Under the pieces are notes generated by a model. The model was given only the letters and a program-made list of their open reading frames with translations. It did no database searches and had not been told where the DNA came from. From assembly GCA_947499715.1 (NCBI GenBank), contig CANMPL010000002.1:124001-188000 (forward strand): DNA of 64,000 nt, in the 5' to 3' direction. The stretch is from an uncultured Paracoccaceae bacterium (GTDB taxonomy: Bacteria; Pseudomonadota; Alphaproteobacteria; Rhodobacterales; Rhodobacteraceae). Shown here piece by piece: positions 52,268 to 61,294 of the stretch (the stretch's first letter is position 1; each line of letters begins with the position of its first letter). The translations under genes were made by a program, and so were the position numbers.

Positions 52268-53746
52268 GTGGGGCGTTTTGCGTCTTGGTTGCATGACGGA
52301 CCGCGCCTGCGCCGGGGCTTTGTCCTTGCCATGTTGGGTGCTGTCGCGGGTCTGGGTCAGGCGCCATTCTCGCTGTGGTGGGCCAGTGTGGCCGCCCTTG
52401 CCCTCGCCCTTTTTCTGATCCCCGCGGCCCCGACCCCGCGCCGCAGCTTTGGTGCGGGCTGGGCCTTTGGATTGGGGTATTTCGCCCTGTCGCTGCGTTG
52501 GATTGTTGAACCTTTTCTGGTGGATGTCGCCGCCACGGGCTGGATGGCGCCTTTTGCGATGATCCTGATGGCCAGCGGGGCCGCGCTGTTTTGGGGCACC
52601 GCAAGTTGGCTTGCCGCGCGTTTGCGGTCGGGCGCGCTGGGGCTTGCCCTGACATTGACCTTGGCCGAGATCACCCGGTCGTTGATCCTGACCGGGTTCC
52701 CATGGGCACTGATTGGGCATGTCTGGGTTGATACGCCTATCGCGCAGGCCGCAGCTTTTGTTGGGCCGCACGGTCTGACGCTGATTGCGGTGATCTTTGC
52801 ATGGAGCCTGAGCATGTTGGCACAAAGGCGCTGGTGGGCGATGGTGGGGCCCGCGTTGATTGCGGCAGGCTGGGTCACGCTCGCCCCCGGTGCGGCGCCT
52901 TCCTATGACGGACCCATGGTGCGGCTGGTGCAACCCAACGTGCCACAGGATGAAAAGTGGGATCCTGACAGGCGCGAATTCTATTTTGACCGCCTGCTAC
53001 AGATGACCGGGGCAGGCGACCGTCCCGACCTGATTGTCTGGCCTGAAACCGCCATTCCCACCTTGCTTGATTTCGCCCAGCCGCAACTTGATCTGGTGGC
53101 AGAGGCTGCTGGCGGCGTGCCGTTGATCACCGGCATCAACCGCAGCAACGCACGCCGCTATCACAACTCTTTCATTCTGCTGGGGCAGGGTGCCGCGATC
53201 CAGCGGATCTATGACAAGGCGCATCTGGCCCCCTTTGGCGAATATATTCCGTTTGGTGAGTTTTTCGCCCGGTTCGGCATCCGGCAATTCGCGCCCTCGG
53301 CAGGGGGCGGGTTCAGCCCCGGCGGGGTGCAGCCGCTGGTCGACATTCCGGGCATCGGTCCGGCACGGGCCCTGATCTGCTACGAAGGCATTTTTGCCGA
53401 AGAGGTGGGCCACACCGACCGCGCCCGCCTGATGGTGCTGATCACCAATGATGCGTGGTTCGGCACCGCTGCAGGGCCATTCCAGCATCTTGCCCAGGCG
53501 CAGCTGCGGGCGATTGAACAGGGCCTGCCGATGGTGCGGGTCGCCAATACCGGCATCAGCGCAATGATCGACGCGCAGGGCCGGATCACCGCGATGGTGC
53601 CGCTGGGGCAGGCGGATGCGCTTGACGTGCCACTGCCACCCGCGCTGGATGTGCCGCTTTATGCACGCATGGGCGACATTCCTGTGATTTTGCTGGTGAT
53701 TTTGTCACTGGCCGCAACGTCCCGCGCCTTACGCCGGATTTCCTGA
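52268..53746 (+). CDS. lnt: Apolipoprotein N-acyltransferase
   Basis: This 492-residue inner-membrane enzyme adds the third acyl chain to lipoproteins. It has about seven transmembrane segments and a periplasmic nitrilase-fold domain with triad Glu260 in WPETAIP, Lys317 in YDKAHLAPFGEY and Cys371 in ICYEGIF. Several lipoproteins in this window (13.0, 22.3 and 49.4 kb) are potential substrates. The start is GTG 52268. Confidence 0.95.
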   Translation: MGRFASWLHDGPRLRRGFVLAMLGAVAGLGQAPFSLWWASVAALALALFLIPAAPTPRRSFGAGWAFGLGYFALSLRWIVEPFLVDVAATGWMAPFAMILMASGAALFWGTASWLAARLRSGALGLALTLTLAEITRSLILTGFPWALIGHVWVDTPIAQAAAFVGPHGLTLIAVIFAWSLSMLAQRRWWAMVGPALIAAGWVTLAPGAAPSYDGPMVRLVQPNVPQDEKWDPDRREFYFDRLLQMTGAGDRPDLIVWPETAIPTLLDFAQPQLDLVAEAAGGVPLITGINRSNARRYHNSFILLGQGAAIQRIYDKAHLAPFGEYIPFGEFFARFGIRQFAPSAGGGFSPGGVQPLVDIPGIGPARALICYEGIFAEEVGHTDRARLMVLITNDAWFGTAAGPFQHLAQAQLRAIEQGLPMVRVANTGISAMIDAQGRITAMVPLGQADALDVPLPPALDVPLYARMGDIPVILLVILSLAATSRALRRIS

Positions 53747-53785
53747 TTGACGCAAACCGGACCTGCGCGTATCGACATGGCTGGT

Positions 53786-53832
53786 TTGTCACAACGGCTT
53801 CCTGACGTGGCAAAGTAACTTTTATCGGAGCA
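53786..53832 (+). ncRNA. SAM/SAH riboswitch upstream of metK
   Basis: GTCACAACGGCTTCCTGAC followed by GTGGC (53788-53811) forms the short stem-loop of the Rhodobacterales SAM/SAH riboswitch. The ribosome site in CGGAGCAT (53826-53833) can pair with the loop GGCTTCC to make the ligand-binding pseudoknot. From memory the loop (CACAACGGCTTCCTG) and the GGAGCA element match the published class closely. Binding of S-adenosylmethionine or S-adenosylhomocysteine would hide the Shine-Dalgarno of metK five bases before ATG 53837. Confidence 0.88.
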
Positions 53833-53836
53833 TTCC

Positions 53837-55018
53837 ATGGCACGTAACGACTATATTTTTACCTCTGAAAGTGTTTCAGAAGGCCACCCCGACAAGGTCT
53901 GTGATCGGATTTCCGACGCCGTGCTTGACGCATTTCTATCCGAAGAACCCGAGGCCCGCGTGGCTTGCGAAACCTTCGCCACCACCAATCGCGTGGTGAT
54001 CGGCGGCGAGGTTGGCTTGTCCGATCAGGACAAGTTGAAAAGCTATATGGGCAAGATTGATGAGATCGCGCGCGCCTGTATCAAAGACATCGGTTATGAG
54101 CAGGACAAGTTCCACTACGCCACTTGCGAGATCACGAACCTGTTGCACGAACAATCCGCCCACATCGCCCAAGGCGTTGATGCGGCGGCCGACAAGGACG
54201 AAGGTGCGGGCGACCAAGGCATCATGTTTGGCTATGCCACAACGGAAACCGACGCGCTGATGCCTGCCCCCATTCAGTATTCCCACGCGATCCTGCGCCG
54301 CTTGGCCGAGGTGCGCAAAAACGGCACCGAACCTGCCCTTGGCCCCGACGCCAAAAGCCAGCTTTCCGTGGTCTACAAGGATGGCAAACCGGTTGGTGTG
54401 TCCTCGCTTGTGTTGTCGACGCAGCACTTGGACCCGGAATTGTCCAGCGCAGATATTCGCGCGATCGTAGAGCCTTATTTTCACGAGGTGCTGCCCGATG
54501 GCTGGTTGACCGCTGACACCAAATGGCACGTGAACCCCACCGGCAAGTTTGTCATCGGTGGCCCCGATGGTGACGCGGGCCTGACGGGTCGCAAGATCAT
54601 CGTGGACACCTACGGCGGTGCAGCCCCCCACGGCGGTGGTGCGTTTTCGGGTAAGGATCCAACCAAGGTTGACCGTTCTGCCGCTTACGCCGCGCGCTAT
54701 CTGGCGAAGAATGTGGTCGCTGCGGGGATGGCGGAACGCTGCACCATTCAGCTGTCTTATGCCATTGGTGTGGCCCGGCCGCTGTCGATCTACGCCGATA
54801 CCCACGGCACGGGCGAAGTTTCCCCCGCCGCGATTGAAAAGGCGATTGATGGTGTGATGGACCTGACCCCACGCGGCATTCGCCAGCAATTGGGTCTGAA
54901 CAAGCCCATCTATCAACGCACAGCGGCCTACGGTCACTTCGGCAGAGAGCCCGATGCCGATGGCGGGTTTTCATGGGAACGGACCGATCTGGTCGAGGCA
55001 CTCAAGAAAGCCGTGTAA
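53837..55018 (+). CDS. metK: S-adenosylmethionine synthase
   Basis: This 393-residue enzyme makes SAM from methionine and ATP. Motifs are [14 protein letters not shown] near the N-terminus, [12 protein letters not shown], and the P-loop [19 protein letters not shown]. It is controlled at translation by the riboswitch directly upstream and followed by a terminator-like hairpin. Confidence 0.97.
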   Translation: MARNDYIFTSESVSEGHPDKVCDRISDAVLDAFLSEEPEARVACETFATTNRVVIGGEVGLSDQDKLKSYMGKIDEIARACIKDIGYEQDKFHYATCEITNLLHEQSAHIAQGVDAAADKDEGAGDQGIMFGYATTETDALMPAPIQYSHAILRRLAEVRKNGTEPALGPDAKSQLSVVYKDGKPVGVSSLVLSTQHLDPELSSADIRAIVEPYFHEVLPDGWLTADTKWHVNPTGKFVIGGPDGDAGLTGRKIIVDTYGGAAPHGGGAFSGKDPTKVDRSAAYAARYLAKNVVAAGMAERCTIQLSYAIGVARPLSIYADTHGTGEVSPAAIEKAIDGVMDLTPRGIRQQLGLNKPIYQRTAAYGHFGREPDADGGFSWERTDLVEALKKAV

Positions 55019-55050
55019 GCCTTTGGGCAAATTGCCCACCAGACGCATTG

Positions 55051-55080
55051 CAAAGGCGGTCCATGCGGGCCGCCTTTGTT
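55051..55080 (+). terminator. Terminator after metK
   Basis: A nine-base stem CAAAGGCGG/CCGCCTTTG with a ten-base loop ending in TTG lies 32 bases past the metK stop and before trmB. Confidence 0.65.
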
Positions 55081-55114
55081 GCGTTTGGGGCGGCGTGTTG
55101 CTAAGCCGCCGCGC

Positions 55115-55828
55115 ATGAGCAAGGACAGACACCCAAGCGGCGCCCCATGGCGCAATTTCTATGGCCGTTTCAAGGGCAAGACCCTACGCGACAGCCAGAA
55201 GGATTACCTTGATAACGATCTGGTGGCGCTGTCGCCGGGGGCGGTGTCATGGGATGCCAACCCTGACCGTGACCCCATTGATGTGAAGGGGCTGTTTGGC
55301 GGCAAACCTGTCTGGCTCGAGGTCGGTTTTGGCGGTGGCGAGCATCTTGTGCATATGGCCAAGACCTATCCTGACGTGGGCATCATCGGCTGCGAGCCGT
55401 TCATCAACGGCGTGGCGATGTTGCTAGGCAAGATCCGGGAGGCAGAGGTTGAAAACCTTGCCGTGCATCCCGGCGACGTGCGCGACTTGTTTGATGTTCT
55501 GCCTGACGGCAGTTTGCAAAAAGTGTTCCTGAATTACCCGGATCCCTGGCCCAAAAAACGCCACCACCGGCGGCGGTTCGTGACGCCGGAGCATCTGTTG
55601 CCGTTGCACCGGGTGATGGAGAAAGGCGCCGAACTGCGTGTGGCGACCGATATCGCGGATTACGTGCGGCAGACGCTGGAAGAGGTGCCACCTGCGGGAT
55701 TTGAATGGCAGGCCGAGGGCCCTGCCGATTGGCGTGTGCCATGGGACGATTGGATTTCGACCCGCTACGAGCAAAAGGCGATCCGCGAGGGGCGGCCACA
55801 ACATTATCTGACGTTCCGCCGGTTGTAA
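55115..55828 (+). CDS. trmB: tRNA (guanine-N7-)-methyltransferase (TrmB)
   Basis: This 237-residue SAM-dependent enzyme methylates G46 of tRNA. It has the SAM-binding LEVGFGGGEHLVHMA, IGCEPFINGV and the catalytic region LNYPDPWPKKRHHRRRFV. ATG 55115 (MSKDRHPSG) is the natural start; the ORF can be extended over the terminator upstream but without support. Confidence 0.94.
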   Translation: MSKDRHPSGAPWRNFYGRFKGKTLRDSQKDYLDNDLVALSPGAVSWDANPDRDPIDVKGLFGGKPVWLEVGFGGGEHLVHMAKTYPDVGIIGCEPFINGVAMLLGKIREAEVENLAVHPGDVRDLFDVLPDGSLQKVFLNYPDPWPKKRHHRRRFVTPEHLLPLHRVMEKGAELRVATDIADYVRQTLEEVPPAGFEWQAEGPADWRVPWDDWISTRYEQKAIREGRPQHYLTFRRL

Positions 55829-55840
55829 GAGCTGTGGTTT

Positions 55841-55902
55841 GGGGGCGCTGCCCCCGTCCTTGCGGACTCCCCCGGGATATTTTTGGCCAAAAGAAGCAGG
55901 GG
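55841..55902 (+). repeat. Rhodobacteraceae-type intergenic element, copy B (composite)
   Basis: After trmB come a stem GGGGGC/GCCCCC (55841-55855) and then CCCGGGATATTTTTGGCCAA followed by AAGAAGCAGGGG, which repeats copy A in about 29 identical bases. The TTTTGGCCAAAA palindrome is intact. The composite looks like a terminator plus repeat and is a recurring intergenic pattern in this bacterial family. Confidence 0.72.
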
Positions 55903-55960
55903 CGTGGACCCTGACGTGGCGCTGCGGTATCAGGCGGGCAAGTGAAGAAGGAAGCACCTC

Positions 55961-57313
55961 ATGTCCGGCCACGGCACCCCCATTCCCATGATATCCCGCC
56001 CCTGTGGCCCACTCAAAGGTGAGGCGCATGTGCCGGGGGATAAGTCGATTTCGCATCGCTCGCTGATCCTTGGCGCACTAAGTGTTGGCGAAACGCGGAT
56101 CACCGGGTTGCTGGAGGGGGACGACGTGTTGGACACCGCCAAGGCGATGCGGTCCTTTGGGGCGCAGGTGACCCAGCACGGGCCGGGCGAATGGTCGGTC
56201 AAGGGCGTGGGTGTGGGTGGATTTGCAGAGCCGGACCATGTGATTGACTGCGGCAATTCGGGCACCGGTGTGCGGTTGATCATGGGGTCGATGGCGACCT
56301 CGCCGATCACGGCTACGTTCACGGGTGATGCGTCCTTGAACAGCCGCCCGATGGCGCGGATCACTGACCCACTGGCCCTGTTCGGTTGCCGCGCCGTGGG
56401 GCGTGAGGGCGGGCGATTGCCGATGACGCTTGTGGGGGCGGCAGATCCGGTGCCTGTCCGCTACACAACGCCGGTGCCCTCGGCGCAGGTTAAGTCTGCG
56501 GTGCTACTTGCGGGGCTGAATGCGCCGGGTGAAACCGTGGTGATCGAGAAAGAAGCGACCCGCGACCACACAGAGCGGATGCTGGCGGGATTCGGGGCCG
56601 AAATTCGCATCGAAGAGACCGAAGCCGGGCGGGTGATCACGCTCAAAGGGCAGCCAGAACTGGTGCCGCAGGATATCACGGTGCCGCGCGATCCTTCCTC
56701 TGCCGCGTTTCCGGTTTGTGCCGCGATCATCGTGCCGGGGTCAGATGTTCTGGTGCCCAATATCGGGCTGAACCCAACGCGGGCGGGGTTGTTCTTTACC
56801 CTGCAAGAGATGGGCGCGGATCTGACGTTTGAGAACATCCGCGAGGAAGGCGGAGAGCCCGTTGCGGATCTGCGGGCGAAGTACTCGCCTGACCTCAAAG
56901 GGATTGCTGTGCCGCCGGCGCGGGCGGCGAGCATGATTGATGAATATCCGGTGTTGTCGGTTGTTGCGTCCTTTGCCCAAGGGGTGACGGATATGCAGGG
57001 CGTCAAAGAGTTGCGGGTGAAGGAAAGCGACCGGATTGATGCGATGGCGGTCGGGCTCCGGGCGGCTGGCGTGGCGGTCGACGAGGGCGAGGATTGGTGG
57101 AAAATCAACGGGTTGGGGCATGGCAATGTGCCGGGCGGCGCGCTGGTTGAGACGCGATTGGATCACCGGATTGCGATGGCCTTTGCGGTGATGGGCATGG
57201 CGACCCAAAAGCCGATGAAGCTTGATGATGGCGGGCCGATCACAACGTCTTTCCCGATTTTTGAAAACCTGATGGCCGATTTGGGGGCGCAATTGGTGCG
57301 GAGCAACGGGTGA
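55961..57313 (+). CDS. aroA: 3-phosphoshikimate 1-carboxyvinyltransferase (EPSP synthase, class II)
   Basis: This 450-residue enzyme of the shikimate pathway has [46 protein letters not shown] and [13 protein letters not shown]. These follow the class II type (CP4-like) in overall layout. The glycine-for-alanine form GNSGTG, rather than the CP4 GNAATG, suggests it may not be glyphosate tolerant (inference). Its stop overlaps cmk by four bases (GTGA). Confidence 0.95.
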   Translation: MSGHGTPIPMISRPCGPLKGEAHVPGDKSISHRSLILGALSVGETRITGLLEGDDVLDTAKAMRSFGAQVTQHGPGEWSVKGVGVGGFAEPDHVIDCGNSGTGVRLIMGSMATSPITATFTGDASLNSRPMARITDPLALFGCRAVGREGGRLPMTLVGAADPVPVRYTTPVPSAQVKSAVLLAGLNAPGETVVIEKEATRDHTERMLAGFGAEIRIEETEAGRVITLKGQPELVPQDITVPRDPSSAAFPVCAAIIVPGSDVLVPNIGLNPTRAGLFFTLQEMGADLTFENIREEGGEPVADLRAKYSPDLKGIAVPPARAASMIDEYPVLSVVASFAQGVTDMQGVKELRVKESDRIDAMAVGLRAAGVAVDEGEDWWKINGLGHGNVPGGALVETRLDHRIAMAFAVMGMATQKPMKLDDGGPITTSFPIFENLMADLGAQLVRSNG

Positions 57314-57924
57314 AGTTCACCGTCGCCATCGACGGACCCGCGGCGGCCGGTAAGGGGACGATTTCCCGTGCGGTTGCGGCGGAGTTTAACCTGGCCCATC
57401 TCGATACGGGGTTACTATACCGTGCGGTGGGGGCCGGTGTCCTGGCAGGAGGTGAGGCCGTGGCAGTCGCGCAAGGCCTTGACCCGCGTGATCTGGAGAA
57501 CCCCGACCTGCGCACGCAGGCTGTGGCGGATGCGGCCAGTCAGGTTGCGGTGAACCCGGATGTGCGCGCGGCGCTGGTGCAGTTTCAGAAGGATTTTGCC
57601 CGGCGTGACGGCGGCGCTGTGCTGGACGGGCGCGATATTGGTACTGTGATCTGCCCCGGCGCAGAGGTGAAGTTATACGTCACCGCCTCTGCCCAGACAC
57701 GGGCAGAGCGGCGGCATAAGGAGCTGACAGATAAAGGTTTTTCGACGGCTTTTGAAACGGTTCTGGCAGAGGTCATCGACCGCGACAGGCGGGATTCAGA
57801 GCGGGCAACGGCCCCGCTTCGGGCGGCTCGCGACGCGGTGACGATCGATACCTCTGACCTGTCGATTGCAGCGGCTGTGGCGGCGGCGATTGACGCGGTC
57901 CGGGCGAAATATCCGGTCACGTAA
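57310..57924 (+). CDS. cmk: Cytidylate kinase
   Basis: This 204-residue nucleotide kinase phosphorylates (d)CMP. P-loop [15 protein letters not shown] is at residues about 8-22 and [17 protein letters not shown] contains the substrate-binding region. The GTG start overlaps aroA. In many alphaproteobacteria cmk is followed by rpsA; here it is followed by an unrelated secreted protein gene. Confidence 0.95.
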   Translation: MKFTVAIDGPAAAGKGTISRAVAAEFNLAHLDTGLLYRAVGAGVLAGGEAVAVAQGLDPRDLENPDLRTQAVADAASQVAVNPDVRAALVQFQKDFARRDGGAVLDGRDIGTVICPGAEVKLYVTASAQTRAERRHKELTDKGFSTAFETVLAEVIDRDRRDSERATAPLRAARDAVTIDTSDLSIAAAVAAAIDAVRAKYPVT

Positions 57925-57980
57925 GTTTGCCTTATCGGTGCGATGCGAATGGGTTAGCCTTGATCGCAGGAGGCACCCAG

Positions 57981-58499
57981 ATGTTCAAACCCCTTGTTTT
58001 CAGCGCGCTTTTCATGGCCAGCCCGGTGCTGGCGCAAGAGGCCGAACCACCGATGTCACTTGGCCGGATGGTCGAGATTGTGACCGCACTTGACCCTGAT
58101 GCGGGGCCAGCGGGGGGCGGACTTTCCTTTACAATTCAAGATGTTCCGGTGCAGATCTTTGCGGACCCGGTGATGAACCGGATGCGCGCGGTTGTGCCGA
58201 TCCGGCGGGTCGAGGGGATGACGCCAGAGGAACTTGCCCGCGTCATGCAGGCCAACTTCGACACCGCCCTTGATGCGCGCTACGCGATCGCGCGCGGCCA
58301 GCTTTGGGCGGTTTTTATCCATCCTTTGAAAGAGTTGGAGCGTGATCAACTGATCTCTGGCATTGGGCAGACGGTGAATATCGCACTGACCTATGGATCA
58401 CTTTATCACGGTGGCGCTGCGCAATTCGGCGGTGGCGATAGCATCGCCTTGCAGGAACAATTGCTGGAAGATTTGCTGAAGAAGGGCGAAGATATTTAA
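57981..58499 (+). CDS. Exported YbjN/type III chaperone-fold-like protein
   Basis: This 172-residue protein has a signal peptide (LVFSALFMASPVLA|QEAE). The mature part has a pattern reminiscent of the YbjN/CesT chaperone fold: GGGLSFTIQDVPVQIFADP, VMQANFDTALDARYAIARGQLWAVFIHPL and TYGSLYHGGA. Function is unknown. ATG 57981 has CAGGAGG upstream; the longer frame from 57927 adds a non-signal leader. Confidence 0.65.
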   Translation: MFKPLVFSALFMASPVLAQEAEPPMSLGRMVEIVTALDPDAGPAGGGLSFTIQDVPVQIFADPVMNRMRAVVPIRRVEGMTPEELARVMQANFDTALDARYAIARGQLWAVFIHPLKELERDQLISGIGQTVNIALTYGSLYHGGAAQFGGGDSIALQEQLLEDLLKKGEDI

Positions 58500-58512
58500 C
58501 GCACCGTGCAGG

Positions 58513-58556
58513 ATGCACAGACCATGCAGATTGTATGCACACACCATACACATAGT
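58513..58556 (+). repeat. Two 22-base direct repeats with an internal palindrome
   Basis: ATGCACAGACCATGCAGATTGT is echoed by the next 22 bases (ATGCACACACCATACACATAGT), each shown here as units of about 20 informative positions. Within them TGTATG-N7-CATACA (58532-58550) is a perfect inverted repeat. They lie upstream of the GNAT gene and could be regulator sites. Confidence 0.5.
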
Positions 58557-58608
58557 ATGCGCATGAAAGTCTTAAGACGCGTTAAGTTAACCTTTGAGGA
58601 TATCAGCG

Positions 58609-59058
58609 ATGAGTATCACGATCCGGCCCGTCACATCCGGGGACCGCGCCGCGTGGGGGCGGCTTTATGCGGCTTATGCCGCATTCTACAACGTCACCCA
58701 AACCGAAGCGATGCGTGACCGCGTCTGGGGCTGGCTGATGGATGCGGATCATGAGGTGACCGGTCTTGTCGCCGAGGCCGATGGGCTGATCGGGATTGCC
58801 CATGTCCGCCCGTTTGCCCGGCCATTGGCGGCAGCGACAGGTGGGTATCTGGATGATCTGTTTGTCGATCCTGCCGCGCGTGGATCAGGGGCGGCGGATG
58901 CCTTGCTGGCGGCGATCAAGGCCGAAGGTGCGCAGCGCGGCTGGGGCGTCATCCGCTGGATCACGGCAGAGGACAACGCGCGGGCGCGGGCGGTTTATGA
59001 CCGAACGGCAGAGGCGACGCAGTGGGTGACGTATGATCTGACAACTGCGGCCGATTAG
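58609..59058 (+). CDS. GNAT acetyltransferase
   Basis: This 149-residue GCN5-type acetyltransferase has YLDDLFVDPAARGSGAADALL (acetyl-CoA loop, about residues 78-98) and ITAEDNARARAVYDR. The substrate is unknown. ATG 58609 has TTGAGGA upstream. Confidence 0.82.
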   Translation: MSITIRPVTSGDRAAWGRLYAAYAAFYNVTQTEAMRDRVWGWLMDADHEVTGLVAEADGLIGIAHVRPFARPLAAATGGYLDDLFVDPAARGSGAADALLAAIKAEGAQRGWGVIRWITAEDNARARAVYDRTAEATQWVTYDLTTAAD

Positions 59059-59082
59059 GCAGATGTCTTGGCTGATCTTTGA

Positions 59083-59208
59083 CAGCCGAAGGCAGAAAGT
59101 TCTGATATCACAGACCGCGACACCATCACCGTCATCAAGAATGGCGGTGGTGCGCCTATTGATCTGATGATCGCAAACGTAATCTTTCAATTGGAAGCCA
59201 CTTCGTAA
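59083..59208 (+). pseudogene. Possible gene remnant ending in the aminotransferase start
   Basis: A 41-codon frame without a good start reads through ITDRDTITVIKNGGGAPIDL and IANVIFQLEATS and stops in TAATG, which overlaps the next start by one base. The composition looks coding, and the exact coupling is unusual for chance. It could be a truncated 3' fragment or coincidence. Confidence 0.25.
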
Positions 59209-60131
59209 TGACCGAAAGCAAGCACACAACCCACGACGCCGACGACGACCCGCGCAACCGGGACATCAAGATCTATGTGAACGGTGATCTGGTCCATCGC
59301 GACGAGGCCAAGGTGTCGGTCTATGACAGCGGCTTTATGCTGGGTGACGGCATGTGGGAGGGGATGCGGCTATACAACGGCAAATGGGCCTTTTTTGACG
59401 AACACATGGACCGGTTTTTTGCTTCGTGCAAAGCGGTCTCGCTGGATGTGGGGATGGACCGGGCGGGCATTCTTGAGGCGCTGACACGCACCGCCGAAGC
59501 CAACGATATGCACAACGACGTGCATTGCCGGATGATGTTGACGCGCGGCACAAAGGTGAAGCCGTTCCAGCATCCATCGTTGAGCCGGTCGGGCCCGACC
59601 CTTGTGATCATCATGGAGCATTCCAAGCCGATTGAGGCGTTGCAATCGAAAGGCATTCGTCTGGCGACAGTGCCGCAGGTGCGCGGGTTGCCGATGGCGC
59701 AGGACGCCAAATACAACAGCCATTCCAAGCTGAATTGTGTGATTGCCTGTCTGCAAGCCGAACAGGCGGGGGCTGATGAGGCGCTGATGCTGGACCCGCA
59801 TGGCTTCGTGAACACAACCAACGCATGCAACTTCTTTATCGTGCGGAAAGGCGAGGTTTGGACCTCGACCGGGGATTATTGCATGAACGGGGTCACACGG
59901 CAGAAGGTGATTGATCTGTGCAGGGCCAATGGCATCCCCGTTCTTGAGAAGAACTATTCTCTCTACGAGGCTTATGGGGCAGATGAGGCGTTTCTGACGG
60001 GAACTTTTGGCGCGCAGACGCCAGTGGCGGAGATTGATGGCAAAGAGATCGGGTCCGGCAGCCGTGACATGACGCTGCGCATTCGCGCGCTCTACAAAGA
60101 CCTTGTCGCCCTAAACACCGCGCAAGATTGA
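59208..60131 (+). CDS. Class IV aminotransferase (BCAT / D-amino acid transaminase / ADC lyase-like)
   Basis: This 307-residue fold-type IV PLP enzyme has YVNGDLVHRDEAKVSVYDSGFMLGDGMWEGMR at the N-terminal side, the Schiff-base Lys in SHSKLNCVIA (about residue 170) and a phosphate-binding LTGTFGAQTPV near the end. The sequence cannot separate branched-chain aminotransferase from D-alanine transaminase or 4-amino-4-deoxychorismate lyase. Confidence 0.82.
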   Translation: MTESKHTTHDADDDPRNRDIKIYVNGDLVHRDEAKVSVYDSGFMLGDGMWEGMRLYNGKWAFFDEHMDRFFASCKAVSLDVGMDRAGILEALTRTAEANDMHNDVHCRMMLTRGTKVKPFQHPSLSRSGPTLVIIMEHSKPIEALQSKGIRLATVPQVRGLPMAQDAKYNSHSKLNCVIACLQAEQAGADEALMLDPHGFVNTTNACNFFIVRKGEVWTSTGDYCMNGVTRQKVIDLCRANGIPVLEKNYSLYEAYGADEAFLTGTFGAQTPVAEIDGKEIGSGSRDMTLRIRALYKDLVALNTAQD

Positions 60132-60182
60132 ACCAGCTGCGTCGATCAGCTTGTGTTTAGATCGCGCGCGGATCGCGCCAGC

Positions 60183-60386
60183 CTACCAATGCGGCGGTTT
60201 TTGGTCCGCGAGGGGGACGGAGCCGCCCGCATCCAGATCGCGGCCCGCTTCGCGTTCCATCAGCATCGCGAGGCGACGCTGGGCGAGGGCGAGATCGGTT
60301 TCTTGCCGGGCGACGATGTCGGACAGCTCCTCGACCGTGCGGGTGAGGTGGGCGATTTTTTCTTCCAAGGCGACGAGATCAGTCAT
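60183..60386 (-). CDS. slyX: SlyX-family small coiled-coil protein
   Basis: This 67-residue protein has a predicted coiled coil (LVALEEKIAHLTRTVEELSD and the following 15 residues) and ends in PPHW, the SlyX hallmark. Function is not established. It lies nine bases past the phenylalanine hydroxylase gene's stop on the same strand. Confidence 0.85.
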   Translation of the reverse strand: MTDLVALEEKIAHLTRTVEELSDIVARQETDLALAQRRLAMLMEREAGRDLDAGGSVPLADQKPPHW

Positions 60387-60395
60387 GAAGACCGC

Positions 60396-61187
60396 TTACG
60401 CCGATTCCTTGGCTGGGAAAAGGGCAGGCAGGTCGCCCAAGGCTTTGGCGTGGTCGATCAAGGACGCGATGTCGCGGTCCAGCGCGGCGATCAATTGGTC
60501 AAAGTCGCGGATGGCGAAATAGACCGGTTGCACGATGTCGATGCGATAGGGGGTGCGGAAAACCTCGAGCAGATCGAAGTCACGGATCAAGGGGGTATCT
60601 GACATGGCGTGCGCGGCCTCGGCCGGGGAGGACGCGATGCCCGCGCCATAGCCGCGCAAGCCTTGCGGCGTGTGGATCAGGCCAAATTCGATGGTGAACC
60701 AAAACAGCCGGAACATGTGCCAGCTATAGCCTTTGCCAAGCGCGATGGCTTTGCGCCCAAAGGCCTGGATGAAGTCGGCGTAGGCGGCGTTGGTCAGCAA
60801 GGGGCAATGGCCAAAGACCTCGTGAAACAGGTCGGGTTCTTCGATATAGTCCATCTCTTCCCGGCGGCGCAGGAAGGTGGCGACGGGGAATTTGCGGTCT
60901 GCCAGCAGGGCGTAGAACTGGCTGGGCGGGATGATCGCAGGGACGCCATGGGCGCCAGCGCCGGTGAGTTTGGCAAGGCGCGCGTCAATGTCGACCACTT
61001 GCGGGGTCTTGTCGGCAGAAAGGCCGAGCTGGGCGACACCGGTGAGGTATTCCGGGGCCATGATATCGGGCAGAGCGGCCATTTGGCGGGTGAAGAGTTC
61101 GCCCCAGACGGCGTCATCCTCTGCCGTGTATGGGTAGCGGCCCGCGGCGTCGGGACTGAGGGAGCGGTAGTTGTGATCTTTGGGCAT
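60396..61187 (-). CDS. phhA: Phenylalanine-4-hydroxylase
   Basis: This 263-residue pterin- and iron-dependent monooxygenase converts phenylalanine to tyrosine. The iron-binding HEVFGH (in PDLFHEVFGHCPLL) and the Glu of FTIEFGLI are intact, as is the pterin-side region. There is no regulatory ACT domain, as in other bacterial forms. It is divergent from an Lrp-type regulator. Confidence 0.94.
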   Translation of the reverse strand: MPKDHNYRSLSPDAAGRYPYTAEDDAVWGELFTRQMAALPDIMAPEYLTGVAQLGLSADKTPQVVDIDARLAKLTGAGAHGVPAIIPPSQFYALLADRKFPVATFLRRREEMDYIEEPDLFHEVFGHCPLLTNAAYADFIQAFGRKAIALGKGYSWHMFRLFWFTIEFGLIHTPQGLRGYGAGIASSPAEAAHAMSDTPLIRDFDLLEVFRTPYRIDIVQPVYFAIRDFDQLIAALDRDIASLIDHAKALGDLPALFPAKESA

Positions 61188-61294
61188 GGCGGATCCTCCT
61201 GCGATCAGTGTATTCGGGATTAGGGTGGATTATTTGCCGAATGGCCCGAAACTCACCTATAATGATGGCAGAAATTTTCAGATATGGCGCAGAT

